Notes: a model not told the origin generated them from the sequence alone. 9,708 nt of DNA from JAJPJX01 sp964568355 (GCA_964568355.1 CAZMRK010000206.1:1-9708); one strand, 5' to 3'. Shown: positions 1 through 8,199, counted from the first letter of the stretch. Numbers and translations: made by a program.

Positions 1-1
1 T

Positions 2-1612
2 TCCATTCCCGGGCAGCCCTTCTCCGACGTGAATATCGCCAGCGACCGCAATGAGGTGCTCACCGCCTATTTCGAGCGCGGCTTTCCCGATGCCACCTTT
101 CAGGCCCGCTGGGAGCCCAGCGGCACACCGCAGCACGTCAACATCTTCTACACGGTCAGCGAAGGCGACCGCAAATATGTCCGTGACGTGCTCATCTCCG
201 GTCTCAAAACCACGCGCAAGAGCCTGGTCGAAAAGAAGCTCACCCTCAGGCCCGGCGAACCGCTTTCCCCCATCGAACAGACCGAGATCCAGAAGCACTT
301 TTACGATCTCGGCGTTTTCGCCCGTGTCGATACCGCGGTTCAGAATCCGGACGGCGACAACGACCATCGCTACGTCCTGTACAACTTCGAGGAAGCCAAC
401 CGCTACTCGATGGGCATCGGGGTAGGCGCGCAGTTGGGCCGTTTTGGCACCCCAAGCTCCACCAGCCTCTCCTCGCCCGCCGGATCCACCGGCTTCAGTC
501 CGGCCTTTTCTTTCGACATAAGCCGTCTCAACTTCCTGGGGATCGGCCACACTGTTTCATTCCGCAGCCTCTATTCCTCGCTCGAAAAACGCGGCTCGCT
601 GAGCTACCTGGCGCCCCGTCTTCGCGATGTGGAAGGCCGCGACGTCACGTTTTCCTTCCTCTACGACGATTCGTTGAACGTCCGGACCTTCTCCTCCCGC
701 CGTCTGGAAGGCTCCGTGCAGATTTCCGAAAGGCTGTCGAAAGCCAGCACCGCGCTATTCCGCTTCGCCTACCGGCGCGTCAGCGTGGGCAGCGTAGTCA
801 TCCCGGTCCTGCTCGTCCCCCAGTTGCTGCAGCCGGTCCGCATCGGAATGCTCTCGGCCAATTTCGTTCAGGACCGCCGGGACAATCCCGCCGACCCGCA
901 TCGCGGCATCTACAACACCGCCGACGTCAGCATTGCCGCCAGGTTCTTCGGTTCCCAGCGCAGCTTCGGCCGTGTGCTGCTGCGCAACGCCACGTATCAT
1001 CGCCTGACCCGCAACCTGGTATTCGCCCGCCAGACCCAGTTCGGCGTCATCGCTCCATTCGCCGCCCCGGCCGGCCTGACCGAACAGCAGTCCGTGCCGC
1101 TGCCCGAACGATTCTTTGGCGGCGGCGCCGATTCGCTGCGGGCCTTTCCTTACAACCAGGCCGGCCCCCGTGACACCGGCGCGCCGCTGGTGCCCGGCGG
1201 TCCGTCCTCCGAGCCTACCGGATTTCCTCTCGGTGGAAACGCGCTCATCTTCAACAATATGGAATTACGCTTTCCCCTCATCGGGGCCAACATTCAGGGA
1301 GTGCTGTTCCATGACATGGGCAACGTCTTCAGCAAGCTCGACAATATTTCGTTTCGCTTCCATCAGCGCAACATTGACGATTTCGACTACACCGCGCATG
1401 CCGTCGGCTTCGGCGTGCGCTACCGGACGCCGATCGGACCCATTCGCGTCGACCTCGCCTATAGCGTGAATCCGCCCTCCTTCATCGGCTTCAAGGGAAC
1501 TCCCGAAGACCTGCTGCAGTGCGGGCCTGGATCCACGGCACCCGTTTGCCAGGGCGTGCGGCAGAACATCAGCCATTTCCAATTCTTCTTTTCCATCGGG
1601 CAAACGTTCTGA
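2..1612 (+). CDS. BamA/TamA-family (Omp85) outer-membrane assembly barrel protein, 5' partial
   Basis: This is an outer-membrane beta-barrel insertase of the Omp85 superfamily, expected to fold or insert other membrane proteins. The reading frame is open from the window edge, so the true start lies upstream; the GTG at 29 falls inside a POTRA domain and is not the start. Of the 536 visible residues, about 1-145 cover the end of one POTRA domain and a complete last one (the stretch around RKYVRDVLISGL to YVLYNFEE). The barrel follows. Its family landmarks are DRRDNPADPHRG, the L6 region RFFGGGADSLRAF, the strand NNMELRFPL, FHDMGNVF, and GVRYRTPIGPIRVDLAYS. The protein ends in phenylalanine (IGQTF), the usual last residue of outer-membrane proteins. 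Two odd points are that L6 reads Arg-Ala-Phe where the family has Arg-Gly-Phe/Tyr, and that two cysteines lie just before the last strand. The tamB gene downstream favours a TamA-like role, but a BamA role cannot be excluded. Confidence 0.92.
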   Translation, partial: SIPGQPFSDVNIASDRNEVLTAYFERGFPDATFQARWEPSGTPQHVNIFYTVSEGDRKYVRDVLISGLKTTRKSLVEKKLTLRPGEPLSPIEQTEIQKHFYDLGVFARVDTAVQNPDGDNDHRYVLYNFEEANRYSMGIGVGAQLGRFGTPSSTSLSSPAGSTGFSPAFSFDISRLNFLGIGHTVSFRSLYSSLEKRGSLSYLAPRLRDVEGRDVTFSFLYDDSLNVRTFSSRRLEGSVQISERLSKASTALFRFAYRRVSVGSVVIPVLLVPQLLQPVRIGMLSANFVQDRRDNPADPHRGIYNTADVSIAARFFGSQRSFGRVLLRNATYHRLTRNLVFARQTQFGVIAPFAAPAGLTEQQSVPLPERFFGGGADSLRAFPYNQAGPRDTGAPLVPGGPSSEPTGFPLGGNALIFNNMELRFPLIGANIQGVLFHDMGNVFSKLDNISFRFHQRNIDDFDYTAHAVGFGVRYRTPIGPIRVDLAYSVNPPSFIGFKGTPEDLLQCGPGSTAPVCQGVRQNISHFQFFFSIGQTF

Positions 1613-2376
1613 TGAAGGCGTCAAGGTTATGTCTCCGAAATCTGTTGTCCGCTTGCTTACGCGCGCGGCTCGGAAACCAATCCACTACCGCGCCTCTCCG
1701 AAACCGTTACCGAGCCGCGACCGTAAGGGAGCGTTACAAACTCCCCGCATTCCTCCTGCTCGCTGCGCTCCTTTCGCCCGCCGCCGTCGTGCTCGACCGG
1801 GTGGCCGTGATCGTCGGCAAGCAGGTAATCAAGACCAGCGATATCGAGCGCGACCTGCGCCTGACCGAGTTTCTGAATCGCGAGAAGGTGGACTTGAGCG
1901 TCGCCGCCCGGCGCAAAGCCGCCGAACGCCTCATCGACCAGAGCATCATTCGCAACGAGCTCGCCAACGGAGGCTACTCCCGCCCTTCCGCCGCGGAAGT
2001 CCACACGCTCCTCCAGCAACTGCGGCGCGACCGCTTCAGCGGTTCCGAGGCTCGCATGAACTCCGCCCTGGCCAGCTATGGGCTGAATGCCGGCCAGCTT
2101 CAGGCCCAGTTGGTCTGGCAGCTCACCGTACTGCGATTTATCGACCAGCGGTTCCGCCCCGCCGTGCTGGTTACCGACGAGGAGGTGCGCGCCTACTATG
2201 ACCAGCACCTCGACGAACTCCGCAAGGAAAAACCCGGGGCCAATACCTTCGAAGCCCTGGAGCCGGAAATCCGCCGCTCCCTGGAAGGCGAGCGTATCAA
2301 CCAGAGCTTCACGCAATGGCTCGAAAACGCACGCAAGCGCAACCACATCGAGTATCGGGAGGGAGCGTTTCAATAG
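1612..2376 (+). CDS. SurA-like periplasmic chaperone without a PPIase domain
   Basis: This is probably a periplasmic chaperone for outer-membrane proteins. The ATG at 1612 overlaps the TGA of the barrel gene, which suggests translational coupling; no other in-frame ATG lies before the hydrophobic segment, and the ATG at 1519 would overlap the upstream gene by 94 bp. The product is 254 residues. Residues 1-43 are very basic (nine Arg, two Lys) and partly encoded by a REP-like repeat. Residues 44-60 (LPAFLLLAALL onward) are a signal-peptide-like core. A SurA N-terminal type domain starts at DRVAVIVGKQVI (about 62), with helices ending near VTDEEVRAYYDQH (187-199). Only about 15 residues later comes the closing helix LEPEIRRSLEGERINQSF, which in SurA, PrsA and PpiD follows the parvulin domain. 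The roughly 90-residue parvulin domain is therefore missing, so isomerase activity is not expected. The family call comes from sequence pattern; the role is inferred from its place between a barrel gene and tamB. Confidence 0.8.
   Translation: MKASRLCLRNLLSACLRARLGNQSTTAPLRNRYRAATVRERYKLPAFLLLAALLSPAAVVLDRVAVIVGKQVIKTSDIERDLRLTEFLNREKVDLSVAARRKAAERLIDQSIIRNELANGGYSRPSAAEVHTLLQQLRRDRFSGSEARMNSALASYGLNAGQLQAQLVWQLTVLRFIDQRFRPAVLVTDEEVRAYYDQHLDELRKEKPGANTFEALEPEIRRSLEGERINQSFTQWLENARKRNHIEYREGAFQ
1649..1734. repeat. REP-like inverted pair of GC-rich palindromes within coding sequence
   Basis: Two 24-bp units lie at 1650-1673 (+ strand) and 1710-1733 (- strand). Read in the same sense they match at 20 of 24 positions, sharing CTTACG and the run CGCGGCTCGG. 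Each unit is itself a small hairpin with GC-rich arms around a TTAC loop. One of the differences is compensatory: a G-C stem pair in the first unit is C-G in the second. This is the layout of a REP pair (BIME). A further direct repeat, TCTCCGAAA, occurs at 1632-1640 and 1695-1703. The block is translated as roughly residues 13-41 of the chaperone gene without breaking its frame. I recall similar palindromes as multicopy elements in acidobacterial and planctomycete genomes, but copy number cannot be judged from this window. Confidence 0.65.
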
Positions 2377-2388
2377 GCAGGGAACCCT

Positions 2389-5300
2389 ATGAGCAGGAAG
2401 GCTAAAATTTGGCGCAATATCGCCATCGGCGTGGTGCTCCTGATCGGCATCCTGGCGACCACCACCATCCTGGTCGTGCGCACCGCCTGGTTTCAGGATT
2501 TCGCGCGGCGCAAGGTCATCAGTGCCGTCGAAGAGGCCACCGGCGGCCGGGTCGAGATCGGCTCGTTCTCCCTTAGCCTCGCTCCCCTCCGGGTCGTGAT
2601 CGCGAACTTTGTCATTCACGGCAAAGAACCGCCCGGCGCCGAGCCGTATCTCCGCGCCCGCCGTCTCCAGGCCGAGGTCCGGCTCTTCACCAGCCTGCGG
2701 CACCCGCTCGACATCACCTATTTGGGCATCGAACGGCCCGAGGCCAATATCCTGGTCTTTGCCGACGGCAGCACCAACGTGCCCAGCCCCCGCAAGAAGT
2801 CCACCTCCAACACCACCGCCCTGGAAACGGTGGTAGACCTGGCGGTGCGGCACTTCGAGCTGAACAACGGGCTGCTCACTTTCAATTCGCGCCGGCAGCC
2901 TCTGGACGTACGCGGCAACAATCTGCGGGTCCAGCTCTGGTATGACGGGGCCAGGCAGGGCTATCAGGGACAGCTCGCGCTCGATCCCCTCTATGTGCTC
3001 GCCGGCAGAAATACTCCGGTGAATTTCACCATTACCCTGCCGGTGACCTTAGGGCGGGACCGCATCGATTTTCGCAACGCGCGCATCGCCACGGCAGCCT
3101 CCGAACTGCGCATCGACGGCGCTCTCGAAAACCTGCGCGATCCCAGGACCACGGCCCGCATCAGCGGCCACGTCGCCCTCGCCGACATCAAGAACGCCGG
3201 AAACCTGCCCATCGTCACCGGCGCGCGGAATGTCTCCTCTGCTCTCGACCTGGAAGCCAACGCCACCGTTGCCGGAAACGCCATCGAGGTGAACACATTG
3301 CGCCTGGGGCTCGGCAGCTCCCAAATCCGGGCCTCCGGGAAGCTGAAGGATGCCTCCGGCAACGGCTCGCTGGCATTCGAAGCCGCTCTGGCGGTGGGGG
3401 AACTGGGCCGTCTGGCCAAGGTGCCCGCGCGGCCCGATGGATTGGTGAACCTGAACGGCACCGCCCGGCTCGATCAGGCCAACAACTATCTGGTCCAGGC
3501 GCGCCTGGACGCGCGCGCGCTTTCCTTCGATCAGGGCAGCCAGCGCATCCGCAACGTCAACCTGTTTTCCAATATCCGCATGGATCCCCACCGGCTGGAC
3601 CTGCAGGGCCTGCGCCTGGCGGCCTTCGGAGGCGAGCTCGCCGCCGATGCTTCGCTCGCCGAGTTCGCCCGCTACCAGGTCCGCGGCAACCTGCGCCATC
3701 TGGACATCGGCACGGCCGCGCGTACCTTCGGCGTAAACGATTTCGCCTACAGCGGCGTGATCTCGGGTCCCCTGGACGCCGAAGGCAATCTGAAAGCTCC
3801 GGGCGCCAGCAGCGTGGTAGCGCACGCGCGCCTTTCGATCAGCCCGGGTGGCGGCGGCATCCCGCTGTCGGGCCGCCTCACCGCCGGCTACCGCGGCTCC
3901 GACGGCAATATCCAGATCGAGCGTTCCTACCTCGCTCTGCCGCATACGCGCCTGAACCTGGATGGCTCCCTCGGCAACCATCTCGACGTGGCGCTCAGGA
4001 CCAGGGATCTCCGCGACCTGCTCGCCGCCACCGGCACCCGCGGCCCGGCTCCGGTCGTGCTCGAAGGAGGCCGGGCCGCCTTCCTCGGCTCCGTCACCGG
4101 CAGCCTGTCGTCGCCGCAGATCGCCGGACACCTGGCCGTGAACCGCTTCAGCGTGGAAGGCCGCCGTTTCGATGACCTGGCTCTGGACGCCGCCGCCTCG
4201 CCTTCGCGCGCCACGGTCTCCAACGGAACGCTGCGCCGCGGGCCCATGCAGACGCAATTCGCCGCCGCCGTCGGGCTGGCGAGATGGAAAGCGACTCCCG
4301 ATCAGCCGGTCTCGCTCGATGCCTCCGTGCGCGATGGCGACCTGGCCGACGTGATGGTGCTGGCCGGCCAGCCGCCCGCGGGCTACTCCGGACCGTTGAG
4401 CGCCGATGCCCATGTCCGCGGAACCGTGGGGAACCCCACCGGCACGGCCACGCTTCAGGTAGCGGCCGGAACACTGCACGAAGAGCCCTTCGACAACATT
4501 CAGGCGCAGGTTAATCTCGCCGACCAGCTCGTCACGATCCCCAGCGCCTCGCTAACGGCCGGCGCCGCGCGCGTCAACCTCACCGCCGAGTTCCAGCATC
4601 CTCCTGACAGCTTCTCCACCGGCCGCCTGCACGCTCACGTGCAGAGCAACCAGGTGGACCTGGCCAAGATTCGCAACGTGCAGAAAGGCCGGCCCAACAC
4701 CGGCGGCGTGGTCGAGCTGAACGCCGATGTCACCGGGAATCTTTCGGAGGCGGTCGCGCAGGGAAAGAAGCAGACCGAATTTCTGCTCTCCTCCGCCAAT
4801 GCCGACGCCTCCGCGCGCAACCTGCTGTTCGACGGGCAGAACTTTGGAGATTTCACCGCCACCGCGCGCACCAGCGGGCAAACGGTCCGCTATGAGGCGG
4901 CGTCCAATTTCGCCGGATCGAATATCCGCCTGAACGGCAATACCCAACTGGCCCGCGGCTATCCCACCGAGGCCGACGCCAATATCGAGCACCTGCCGGT
5001 AGAGCGCATTCTGCTCCTGGCCAAGCGGACCGATATCCCCGCCAAGGGCAGCCTCTCCGGCACCGCCCACGTCCAGGGCACGCTGGAGAATCCGCAAGGC
5101 AATGTGAATCTGGATCTGGCCAACGCGGTCCTGTATGACGAGCCCATCGATCACGTGCGGGCGCGGGTCGCCTACCTTCCGCAGAGCATCGATCTCCCAC
5201 AACTGGAGATTCTCGCCGGCTCCGCCAGCATCACGCTCTCGGCCCACTACGATCATCCGGCCGGCGATCTGCAGACCGGCAGCCTCCAGTTCCGGGTCGC

Positions 5301-7239
5301 GAGCAGCCATCTGGACCTGGCTAAGATTCGCAACCTGCAGAACCGCCGCCCCGGCCTGGGAGGAGCCATTTCGCTGGCGGGTAACGGTGCGGCCACCATA
5401 CGCCAGGGCGAGCCTCGCGTCCTGTTCCAGACCTTGACGGCGGAGTTGGCGGCCCGCAACGTCTCTGCCAACGGCAACAACTTTGGCGATCTGACCCTCA
5501 ACGCCGCCACCAATGCCGGACAGCTCAAGATCGCGCTCGATTCCAACCTGGCGCAGTCTGCCATTCACGGGGAGGGTACCGCGCAACTCCGCGGGGATTA
5601 CCCGGTCGATGCCCGCGTGACGTTCGGCCAACTCGCCTGGACCCGTCTCCGGCCGCTGATCGGCAGCGAAGACGACGAGCCTTCGCAGTTCGAAGCCCTC
5701 GTAGAAGGACAGGCGGCGGTGAGCGGCCCTCTCCTGAAATCGGACAACCTGAAAGGAACTTTGCAGATCGGGACGCTGCGCCTCAATAACATCCCGGGGC
5801 CGGGCCGCCCCAACCGGCCGGTCGTGATCGAGAACCAGGGACCCATCCTTGCCTCCCTGGACGGCGGTGTTGCCAAACTCACCAGCCTGCGTCTGGCAGG
5901 GCCAAAGACCGATATCCGCGCCTCCGGTTCGATCTCCGCCAAGCAACTCACCGCCAATCTGAGCGCCCAGACGGATCTCAACCTGCTTCAGCAGTTCAAT
6001 CGCGACATCGTCTCGTCCGGCAATATCGTGCTTGCCGCCACGGTTCGCGGCACCAGCGTCAAACCTCTGGTCAACGGCCGCCTGGAGCTTCAGAAAGCCT
6101 CGCTCAACTACACGGAGCTTCCCAACGGTATCTCCAATGCCAACGGCGCCATCGTGTTCAACGGCAACACCGCTTCCGTGCGAAATCTCACCGCCGAGAT
6201 GGGCGGCGGCAAGGTGACCATCGGCGGATTCTTCGCCTATACCGAGGCGCCTCGCTTCGGCCTGCGGGCCACGGCCAATGGAGTCCGCATGCGCCTGCAG
6301 CCCGGCGTCAGCGCGGTGGCCAGCGCGAATCTCAATGTGAGCGGCCGGCCGCAGAGCAGTCTGGCTACCGGCACCGTCACCATCGAGCAGGTCACCTACG
6401 CTCCCCAGAGCGATTTTGGCTCCATCCTGTCTCGCTCCGAACCGCCGGTCCAGTCGCCCACTACTCCCTCGGCCCTGCTCGACAACATGAAGCTGGATGT
6501 CCAGGTGCTTACGGCCGCCTCCATGACCGTGCAGGCCTCGCAGGCGCAGAATCTGCAAGCCGATGCCAATCTGCGGATCCGCGGCACGGCGTCCCAGCCC
6601 GGTATCCTGGGGCGCATCTCCATCAGCGAGGGACAACTGGTCTTCTTCGGCTCCACCTATACGGTGAACTCCGGAACGATTTCGTTCTACAACCCGGTGC
6701 GCATCGAGCCAGTCCTGAACATCAGCCTGGAAACCGAGTCCAAGGGGGTGGACGTCGTGCTCCGGGTGACCGGTCCCATCGACAACATGAAGTTGACCTA
6801 CACCTCGGATCCGCCGCTCCAGTTCCAGGAGATCGTCACGTTGCTGGCATCCGGGAAAACCCCCACCTCGGATCCGACGATTCTGGCCAACCAACCGACG
6901 CAGCCCTCGCAAAGCTTCCAGCAGATGGGAGAATCCGCGATCGTCAGCAAGGCGCTGGCCGATCCGGTGGCCAACCAGTTACAGCGAGTCTTCGGCGTCA
7001 ACCAGCTCAAGATCGATCCGGCCTTTACCAGCGGCTCCGATCTTCCCCAGGCGCGGCTGACCTTGCAGCAGCAGGTGGCCAGCAATCTCACCTTTACCTA
7101 TGTCACGGCGCTGAACGACCCGAACACCCAGATCATCCGGGTGGAATGGGCCTTCAATCCGCAGTGGTCCGCGGTCGCCAAGCGCGACCAGAACGGAATT
7201 GTAAGTCTGAACTTCTTATATAAGCGGCAATTGCGTTGA
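2389..7239 (+). CDS. tamB: TamB family translocation and assembly module protein (DUF490 C-terminus)
   Basis: TamB is a long beta-rich protein anchored in the inner membrane that crosses the periplasm to an Omp85 barrel. It is linked to outer-membrane protein assembly and, as an AsmA-like protein, to phospholipid transport. The product has 1616 residues, longer than the roughly 1260 of E. coli. Residues 10-31 form one N-terminal membrane anchor. An AsmA-like N-terminal region follows (GGRVEIGSFSLSLAPLRV onward), then a long array of beta repeats with two clearly duplicated units (residues 682-1115). The conserved C-terminal domain starts near 1225 and includes LRIRGTASQPGILGRISI (about 1395-1412), the stretch SGTISFYNPVRIEPVLNI, and YTSDPPLQFQEIVTLLASGK (1471-1490), all hallmarks of the family. 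The ATG lies 12 bp after the chaperone stop, with a G-rich ribosome site (AGGCAGGG, 2375-2382). Long antisense open frames across the gene reflect GC-rich codon use. The family call is secure; the substrate is unknown. Confidence 0.95.
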   Translation: MSRKAKIWRNIAIGVVLLIGILATTTILVVRTAWFQDFARRKVISAVEEATGGRVEIGSFSLSLAPLRVVIANFVIHGKEPPGAEPYLRARRLQAEVRLFTSLRHPLDITYLGIERPEANILVFADGSTNVPSPRKKSTSNTTALETVVDLAVRHFELNNGLLTFNSRRQPLDVRGNNLRVQLWYDGARQGYQGQLALDPLYVLAGRNTPVNFTITLPVTLGRDRIDFRNARIATAASELRIDGALENLRDPRTTARISGHVALADIKNAGNLPIVTGARNVSSALDLEANATVAGNAIEVNTLRLGLGSSQIRASGKLKDASGNGSLAFEAALAVGELGRLAKVPARPDGLVNLNGTARLDQANNYLVQARLDARALSFDQGSQRIRNVNLFSNIRMDPHRLDLQGLRLAAFGGELAADASLAEFARYQVRGNLRHLDIGTAARTFGVNDFAYSGVISGPLDAEGNLKAPGASSVVAHARLSISPGGGGIPLSGRLTAGYRGSDGNIQIERSYLALPHTRLNLDGSLGNHLDVALRTRDLRDLLAATGTRGPAPVVLEGGRAAFLGSVTGSLSSPQIAGHLAVNRFSVEGRRFDDLALDAAASPSRATVSNGTLRRGPMQTQFAAAVGLARWKATPDQPVSLDASVRDGDLADVMVLAGQPPAGYSGPLSADAHVRGTVGNPTGTATLQVAAGTLHEEPFDNIQAQVNLADQLVTIPSASLTAGAARVNLTAEFQHPPDSFSTGRLHAHVQSNQVDLAKIRNVQKGRPNTGGVVELNADVTGNLSEAVAQGKKQTEFLLSSANADASARNLLFDGQNFGDFTATARTSGQTVRYEAASNFAGSNIRLNGNTQLARGYPTEADANIEHLPVERILLLAKRTDIPAKGSLSGTAHVQGTLENPQGNVNLDLANAVLYDEPIDHVRARVAYLPQSIDLPQLEILAGSASITLSAHYDHPAGDLQTGSLQFRVASSHLDLAKIRNLQNRRPGLGGAISLAGNGAATIRQGEPRVLFQTLTAELAARNVSANGNNFGDLTLNAATNAGQLKIALDSNLAQSAIHGEGTAQLRGDYPVDARVTFGQLAWTRLRPLIGSEDDEPSQFEALVEGQAAVSGPLLKSDNLKGTLQIGTLRLNNIPGPGRPNRPVVIENQGPILASLDGGVAKLTSLRLAGPKTDIRASGSISAKQLTANLSAQTDLNLLQQFNRDIVSSGNIVLAATVRGTSVKPLVNGRLELQKASLNYTELPNGISNANGAIVFNGNTASVRNLTAEMGGGKVTIGGFFAYTEAPRFGLRATANGVRMRLQPGVSAVASANLNVSGRPQSSLATGTVTIEQVTYAPQSDFGSILSRSEPPVQSPTTPSALLDNMKLDVQVLTAASMTVQASQAQNLQADANLRIRGTASQPGILGRISISEGQLVFFGSTYTVNSGTISFYNPVRIEPVLNISLETESKGVDVVLRVTGPIDNMKLTYTSDPPLQFQEIVTLLASGKTPTSDPTILANQPTQPSQSFQQMGESAIVSKALADPVANQLQRVFGVNQLKIDPAFTSGSDLPQARLTLQQQVASNLTFTYVTALNDPNTQIIRVEWAFNPQWSAVAKRDQNGIVSLNFLYKRQLR
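4432..5733 (+). repeat. Tandem duplication inside tamB, two units of about 219 and 215 codons
   Basis: Unit 1 covers about 4432-5088 and unit 2 about 5089-5733. Matching landmarks are NPTGTATL with NPQGNVNL at the starts, DNIQAQV with DHVRARV, VDLAKIRNVQ (residues 756-765) with LDLAKIRNLQ (975-984), and NFGDFTATA (818) with NFGDLTLNA (1031). The offset is 219 residues in the first half and 213 in the second, so one short gap separates the units. Similarity is still visible in the DNA around the AKIRN motif. A weaker related block seems to precede unit 1, from about 4090. This suggests the periplasmic bridge grew by duplication of one module. Confidence 0.75.
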
Positions 7240-7249
7240 CGGTGCTCCC

Positions 7250-8170
7250 ATGGCGAATCCGTTTGTGAACCTCGCCCGCCTGACCCCGAAGCAGTGGATG
7301 GAGATGCTCGGGGAGATGGTCAAGGAGTGGAATCAGGATCACGCGCCTCGCCTGGGAGCCTCCCTGGCCTTCTACACGCTGCTCTCCCTGGCTCCGCTGG
7401 TGGTCGTGATTGTGGCGATGGTGGCGTTTGTTTACGGCCGCCAGGAAGCTCAGGATCAGATCATCTGGCAGATGCGCGACCTCATTGGAGCGGATGGCGC
7501 CAAGATCATTCGAACCGTGTTGGAACGTACCTATCAGCCCAAAGCCGGCATCGTTGCCACGAGTCTGGGCCTGGTCAGCCTCATCGTCGGCGCCTCCACG
7601 GTCGTGGTGGAACTGCGCGAAGCGCTGAACCTCATCTGGCAGGTTCCCGCGGGGCCCAAACGCCGCGGCCTGAGCAGCGTCATCCAGATGGCCAAAAAGC
7701 GCTTCTATTCGTTCTCCATGGTGCTTGGCGTCGGTTTCCTGCTGCTGATGTCCCTCGTCGTGGGAGCCGGCATCGCGGCCATGGGCCGCTTTTTCCGCGC
7801 CTTCCTTCCCACTCCTGAATTTGTTCTGGAGTTCGCGACATTCTTTATCTCTTTCCTGGTGATCACCTTCCTGTTTGCTGCCATTTACAAGCTGCTGCCC
7901 GAAGTGCGCCTGGAGTGGAGCGACGTAGCGGTCGGCGCGGCCGTCACCTCGTTTCTGTTCAGCTTCGGCAAGCAGTTGATCGGACTGTATTTAGGCAAAG
8001 TAAGCCTGGGTTCCGCCTATGGCGCGGCCGGCTCTCTGGTGGTGATGCTGGTGTGGGTCTACTATTCCGCTCAACTGTTCTTTCTGGGTGCCGAGTTCAC
8101 CAAAATCTACGCCCGGCGCCTCGGCTCTCACTCCTCCGGCAGGGCGCAAGGCGGCGCGAGAAGATTTTGA
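7250..8170 (+). CDS. YihY/BrkB family inner-membrane protein
   Basis: This is a 306-residue polytopic membrane protein of the YihY/virulence factor BrkB family. The family was once labelled ribonuclease BN, a name now considered wrong; its function is not settled, and transport has been proposed. About six membrane segments are visible, near residues 38-61, 100-125, 153-177, 190-214, 222-247 and 258-285. Family signatures are RLGASLAFYTLLSLAPL near the N-terminus and, near the C-terminus, GAAGSLVVMLVWVYYSAQ followed by LFFLGAEFTKIYARR. Length and both signatures indicate an intact protein. The ATG at 7250 is the first start after an in-frame stop at 7208 and lies 10 bp after the tamB stop, so it is probably co-transcribed. 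No good Shine-Dalgarno sequence is visible. The basic tail after the last segment should be cytoplasmic. Whether it takes part in envelope assembly is an inference from position only. Confidence 0.93.
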   Translation: MANPFVNLARLTPKQWMEMLGEMVKEWNQDHAPRLGASLAFYTLLSLAPLVVVIVAMVAFVYGRQEAQDQIIWQMRDLIGADGAKIIRTVLERTYQPKAGIVATSLGLVSLIVGASTVVVELREALNLIWQVPAGPKRRGLSSVIQMAKKRFYSFSMVLGVGFLLLMSLVVGAGIAAMGRFFRAFLPTPEFVLEFATFFISFLVITFLFAAIYKLLPEVRLEWSDVAVGAAVTSFLFSFGKQLIGLYLGKVSLGSAYGAAGSLVVMLVWVYYSAQLFFLGAEFTKIYARRLGSHSSGRAQGGARRF

Positions 8171-8196
8171 CACCTGGAAATATGAAATGTTACACT
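8167..8196 (+). promoter_or_regulatory. Sigma-70-type promoter for rex
   Basis: A perfect TTGACA (8167-8172) overlaps the TGA of the YihY-family gene. TACACT (8191-8196), matching TATAAT at four of six positions, follows at an 18-bp spacing. Transcription would start near 8203, giving a leader of about 30 nt before the rex ATG. The intervening stretch is AT-rich compared with its surroundings. This is prediction from sequence only. Confidence 0.6.
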
Positions 8197-8199
8197 GCA

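Noticed and set aside
1519..1611. Earlier ATG for the SurA-like gene at 1519
   Set aside because: It would overlap 94 bp of the barrel gene that encodes its conserved C-terminal strands; the stop-overlapping ATG at 1612 is the natural coupled start.
4552..6912. 786-codon open frame on the - strand across tamB, and similar long antisense frames at 3049-4479 and 1657-2853
   Set aside because: They lie opposite well-supported genes; GC-rich third codon positions suppress stops on the opposite strand. The products look like low-complexity Gly/Arg/Ala/Gln-rich text with no recognisable motif.
7211..7240. AT-rich palindrome CTTATATAAG (7215-7224) and TTGACG at the tamB stop as a promoter for the YihY-family gene
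   Set aside because: The palindrome is inside the tamB coding end, no -35/-10 pair has sensible spacing, and the genes are only 10 bp apart.
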